The notes under the pieces: generated by a model
What the model was told of the DNA's origin: nothing
Database searches by the model: none
The model's input: the letters and a program-made list of their open reading frames with translations, nothing else
Translations under genes and position numbers: made by a program
Source: Fidelibacterota bacterium
GTDB taxonomy: Bacteria > Fidelibacterota > Fidelibacteria > Fidelibacterales > Fidelibacteraceae
Assembly (NCBI GenBank): GCA_030620575.1
Contig: JAUXEL010000074.1
Location: forward strand, 1 to 8,007
Length of the DNA stretch: 8,007 bases
Reading direction: 5' to 3'
In this document: positions 5,512-8,007 of the stretch, piece after piece
Layout of the letters: each line of letters opens with the position of its first letter
Numbering within the stretch: position 1 is the stretch's first letter

Positions 5512-7314
5512 ATGAAAAGCATGATTCGGAATTTTAGTATTATCGCGCATATTGATCACGGTAAATCCACGCTGGCGGATCGCCTGCTGGAAATCACCGG
5601 CACGCTGAGTAAATTTCAGATGAAGGAGCAAGTTCTTGATGATATGGATCTGGAACGTGAACGCGGTATTACCATTAAATCCCATCCTATTCGACTGCCT
5701 TACAAAGCCAAAGACGGGCAACACTATATTTTAAACTTGATCGATACACCCGGACATGTGGATTTCAGTTATGAGGTATCCCGCAGTCTCGCCGCCTGTG
5801 AAGGTGCACTTTTATTAGTGGATGCATCTCAAGGTATTGAGGCCCAGACCGTTTCCAATACTTTCCTTGCACTGGACAACGATTTGGAGATTATCCCGGT
5901 AATTAATAAAGTGGACCTGCCGGGAGCACAGATCGAATCCACAAAAGAGCAAATTATCGACCTTATCGGCTGTGAAGAGAACGATATCATTCTGACCTCT
6001 GCCAAAACCGGCGAAGGTGTTGATACGCTCTTAGAAGCCATTATTTCGCGTATTCCGCCACCTAAGGTGCAAGTGAATGCGCCGGCAAGAGGATTGATTT
6101 TTGACAGTATCTACGATAGCTACCGGGGTGCAATACCTTATGTCCGTATCGTGGATGGCGAGATACGTCCCGGACAAAAACTTGTTTCTTTTGCAGGTCA
6201 AAATAAATATGAGATCACGGAAGTCGGCCATTTCCACCTCAAACGCGTAAAAAGCAGTGTTTTACGTTCCGGAGATGTAGGCTATATTGTCGCACAAATA
6301 AGAAATATCAAGGATTTACGGGTCGGCGATACTGTTACCACAGTTGAAAATCCCGCCGCTGAACCCTTGGCAGACTATAAAGAAATGAAATCGATGGTCT
6401 TTTCGGGTCTTTATCCGGTACAGAATGAAGATTACGAGGAACTGCGTCAATCACTGGAAAAATTACAGCTCAATGACGCCTCACTGCATTTTGAACCGGA
6501 AACATCGGATGCCCTTGGCTTTGGTTTCCGCTGCGGTTTTTTGGGTATGCTTCATCTGGAAATCGTTCAGGAACGCTTAGAACGGGAATTTAACCAGCAA
6601 ATTATCTCTACGGTTCCGAATGTGGAATACCACGCTTTTTTACGTAACGGGAAAATGATCAAGGTGGACACACCTGCCAAGATGCCCCGGGCAGATATCG
6701 AACGCATAGAAGAACCCTATGTCAGGGCTGAGATCATTACGCCTTCGGAATATATCGGCGGACTGATGAAACTGACGCAGGACAAACGCGCAATTTATAA
6801 AAACACCCATTATCTGGATAAAACCAAAGTTCAGTTAATGTATGAAATCCCGCTTTCTGAGATCGTTTTTGACTTTTATGATAAACTGAAGACAGTAAGC
6901 AGGGGATATGCCTCCTTAGATTATGAGCATATCGGCTACCGACCCGGAAATCTGGTAAAACTGGATATTATGATCAACGGCGAATCCGTAGATGCCTTAT
7001 CGGTGATCACTCACCGTGAATACGCACAGTATCAGGGGCGCGAATTGGTAGTGAAATTACGCAGTCTTATCCCGCGTCATCAGTTTGAGGTGCCTATACA
7101 GGCAGCGATCGGATCAAAGATCCTTGCCCGTGAGAATGTCAAAGCCCTTCGCAAAAATGTTACGGCAAAATGCTATGGTGGCGATATCAGCCGCAAACGC
7201 AAATTACTTGAACGCCAGAAAAAGGGAAAAAAGCGCATGAAGCAAGTCGGAGCGGTACAAGTCCCTCAGGAAGCCTTTATGGCCGTCCTGCGAATTGAAA
7301 AGAAAAAAACATAG
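5512..7314 (+). CDS. lepA: Elongation factor 4 (LepA), translational GTPase
   Basis: The 600-residue protein has the standard length and is complete. LepA is a ribosome-binding GTPase that can back-translocate or remodel stalled ribosomes and affects initiation and assembly of 30S subunits; it associates with the inner membrane face. GTPase motifs are visible: AHIDHGKST (G1, residues 12-20), RERGITI (G2, 49-55), DTPGHVDF (G3, 78-85), NKVD (G4, 132-135) and SAK (G5, 163-165). Downstream blocks such as VFSGLYPV, GFRCGFLGMLHLEI, PSEYIGG and YEHIGYRPGNLVKLDI are characteristic of domains III and V. The LepA-specific C-terminal domain ends in the lysine/arginine-rich SRKRKLLERQKKGKKR...VQVPQEAF. 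ATG 5512 is preferred because IRNFSIIAHIDHGKS starts just after it; ATG 5521 is possible. Upstream in-frame codons run back through the octamer tract and are not coding. No Shine-Dalgarno sequence is seen. Confidence 0.98.
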   Translation: MKSMIRNFSIIAHIDHGKSTLADRLLEITGTLSKFQMKEQVLDDMDLERERGITIKSHPIRLPYKAKDGQHYILNLIDTPGHVDFSYEVSRSLAACEGALLLVDASQGIEAQTVSNTFLALDNDLEIIPVINKVDLPGAQIESTKEQIIDLIGCEENDIILTSAKTGEGVDTLLEAIISRIPPPKVQVNAPARGLIFDSIYDSYRGAIPYVRIVDGEIRPGQKLVSFAGQNKYEITEVGHFHLKRVKSSVLRSGDVGYIVAQIRNIKDLRVGDTVTTVENPAAEPLADYKEMKSMVFSGLYPVQNEDYEELRQSLEKLQLNDASLHFEPETSDALGFGFRCGFLGMLHLEIVQERLEREFNQQIISTVPNVEYHAFLRNGKMIKVDTPAKMPRADIERIEEPYVRAEIITPSEYIGGLMKLTQDKRAIYKNTHYLDKTKVQLMYEIPLSEIVFDFYDKLKTVSRGYASLDYEHIGYRPGNLVKLDIMINGESVDALSVITHREYAQYQGRELVVKLRSLIPRHQFEVPIQAAIGSKILARENVKALRKNVTAKCYGGDISRKRKLLERQKKGKKRMKQVGAVQVPQEAFMAVLRIEKKKT

Positions 7315-7433
7315 GCAGAAGATTCAAGAGACAAGCATGCCCAACGAAGTTTTAACGCAGTTGGGATCCAATATCCAAGATAGACCTACTCCTAAATTTT
7401 TAAATCTCCAAACCAAGAGTTATGAGTCACGCC

Positions 7434-7481
7434 TTAAACCATTAAACCCTTAAACCATTAAACTCTTAAACTATTAAATGG
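7434..7481 (+). repeat. TTAAACYN octamer tract before the TtcA-like gene
   Basis: Six consecutive 8-base units of consensus TTAAACYN are present, the last degraded to TTAAATGG. Read on the minus strand the units are of type GAGTTTAA or GGTTTAAN, the same as the first unit of the 5301-5335 tract, so the two tracts flank lepA in inverted orientation. The last unit contains ATG 7478, the putative start codon of the next gene. Between lepA and the tract (7315-7433) I see only a weak CCCAAC/GTTGGG inverted repeat at 7340-7365. Confidence 0.8.
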
Positions 7482-8007
7482 ACATGACAAAACTAGAAAC
7501 CACACTTATAAATTATATCGAAATGGCCAACAAAAAATGGAATTTGTTTAAAACAGGGGAGAGGGTCATCATTGGAATTTCCGGCGGTAAGGACAGTCTG
7601 AGCTGTTTGCGACTGCTTTCTCTTTTCGATATTAAGCTCACCGCAATATATGTCGACTTTTTTAACACATCACACCCGGAAATTGAGAAGTATTGTCGAA
7701 AATACGCTGATTATCAGTATATTACGTCGGATATACTAAATCATCATAAGTCCATTAAAAACATCTGTTTTACCTGTTCGCGGCAGCGGAGACGCCTTTT
7801 ACTTGAGGCTGCACAAGCCCATGAATGCACGACTATAGCCTTGGGACACCATAAAAACGACGTTGTAGAGACCCTGTTATTAAATCAGGTATATTCACGT
7901 GAAATCAGCACAATGATGCATAGACAGGCGCTTTTTAACGGTTCATACCATATTATTCGTCCCATGTACTTTATTCCGGAACCTTTATTGCTAAGCTATG
8001 CCCGGGA
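7478..8007 (+). CDS. TtcA-type PP-loop ATP pyrophosphatase (tRNA 2-thiocytidine synthetase-like), 3' end outside the window
   Basis: The frame stays open to the last base; the first 176 residues are visible. The family activates a tRNA base by adenylation; TtcA makes 2-thiocytidine at position 32 with an Fe-S cluster held by cysteines. Seen here are the PP-loop SGGKDS at residues 35-40, preceded by GERVIIGI; a CFTC pair (Cys97 and Cys100) followed by SRQRRRLLL, matching the CSxCSRxRRG block of TtcA; and GHHKNDVVETLLLN at 123-136, the TtcA/TilS GHHxDD motif with the first Asp replaced by Asn127. IIRPM at 159-163 matches the later TtcA RPL block. The CxxC pair favours TtcA over TilS. Two ATGs compete, 7478 and 7484, neither with a clear Shine-Dalgarno sequence; the first lies inside the octamer tract. 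It lies downstream of lepA on the same strand after a 163-base gap. Confidence 0.88.
   Translation, partial: MDMTKLETTLINYIEMANKKWNLFKTGERVIIGISGGKDSLSCLRLLSLFDIKLTAIYVDFFNTSHPEIEKYCRKYADYQYITSDILNHHKSIKNICFTCSRQRRRLLLEAAQAHECTTIALGHHKNDVVETLLLNQVYSREISTMMHRQALFNGSYHIIRPMYFIPEPLLLSYAR

Noticed and set aside
5352..5537. Small hydrophobic open frame upstream of lepA
   Set aside because: It is largely made of the octamer repeat tract and runs into the lepA coding sequence in another frame. The hydrophobicity comes from repeat codons for Leu, Phe and Ala.
7340..7365. CCCAAC/GTTGGG inverted repeat after lepA as an intrinsic terminator
   Set aside because: The stem is only 6 bp with a 14-base loop, and no T-run follows it.
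7434..7481. CRISPR array
   Set aside because: The units are 8 bases in direct tandem with no spacers, and no cas genes are present.

Overview
The window looks like a chromosomal piece from an uncultured bacterium of the FCB superphylum (Bacteroidota, Cloacimonadota, Marinimicrobia, KSB1 or Calditrichota-like). The evidence is a surface protein ending in a YPNPFNP-type C-terminal sorting domain of the type IX secretion system, a SusB-like GH97 glycosidase lipoprotein, a Bacteroidota-like Y1 transposase, and starts that mostly lack a Shine-Dalgarno sequence. The exact phylum cannot be fixed from the sequence.

Layout: (1) 2-568 (+), the 3' part of a small LPP20-like lipoprotein gene. (2) 568-1518, a compact unit made of an intact REP-associated (RAYT-type) Y1 transposase gene, 727-1368, imperfect hairpins on both sides, and an outer inverted pair of degenerate heptamer tracts. 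This unit fills the whole gap between two convergent genes. (3) 1511-5209 (-), a probable two-gene operon: a secreted LamG/fibronectin-like protein with a type IX sorting domain (promoter-proximal), then a GH97 alpha-glucosidase-type lipoprotein 27 bp downstream with a good ribosome binding site. (4) 5210-5511, a divergent intergenic region with a candidate promoter for the operon and two degenerate short-period repeat tracts. (5) 5512-7314 (+), lepA, complete and normal. (6) 7315-7477, a gap ending in an octamer repeat tract. (7) 7478-8007 (+), the N-terminal 176 residues of a TtcA-type ATP pyrophosphatase, cut by the window end.

The GH97 enzyme and the type IX cargo protein probably serve capture and hydrolysis of external alpha-glucans or related sugars at the cell surface. 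No SusC/SusD pair is visible. LepA and the TtcA-like protein are translation and tRNA-modification housekeeping genes.

The least ordinary part is the repeat content. A 46-bp GC-rich REP-like palindrome sits in frame inside the transposase gene and shares its outer architecture with a hairpin just downstream of that gene. All three longer intergenic regions (569-726 with 1369-1510, 5210-5511 and 7315-7477) carry degenerate tandem tracts with a 7- or 8-base period, two of them in inverted pairs around a gene.
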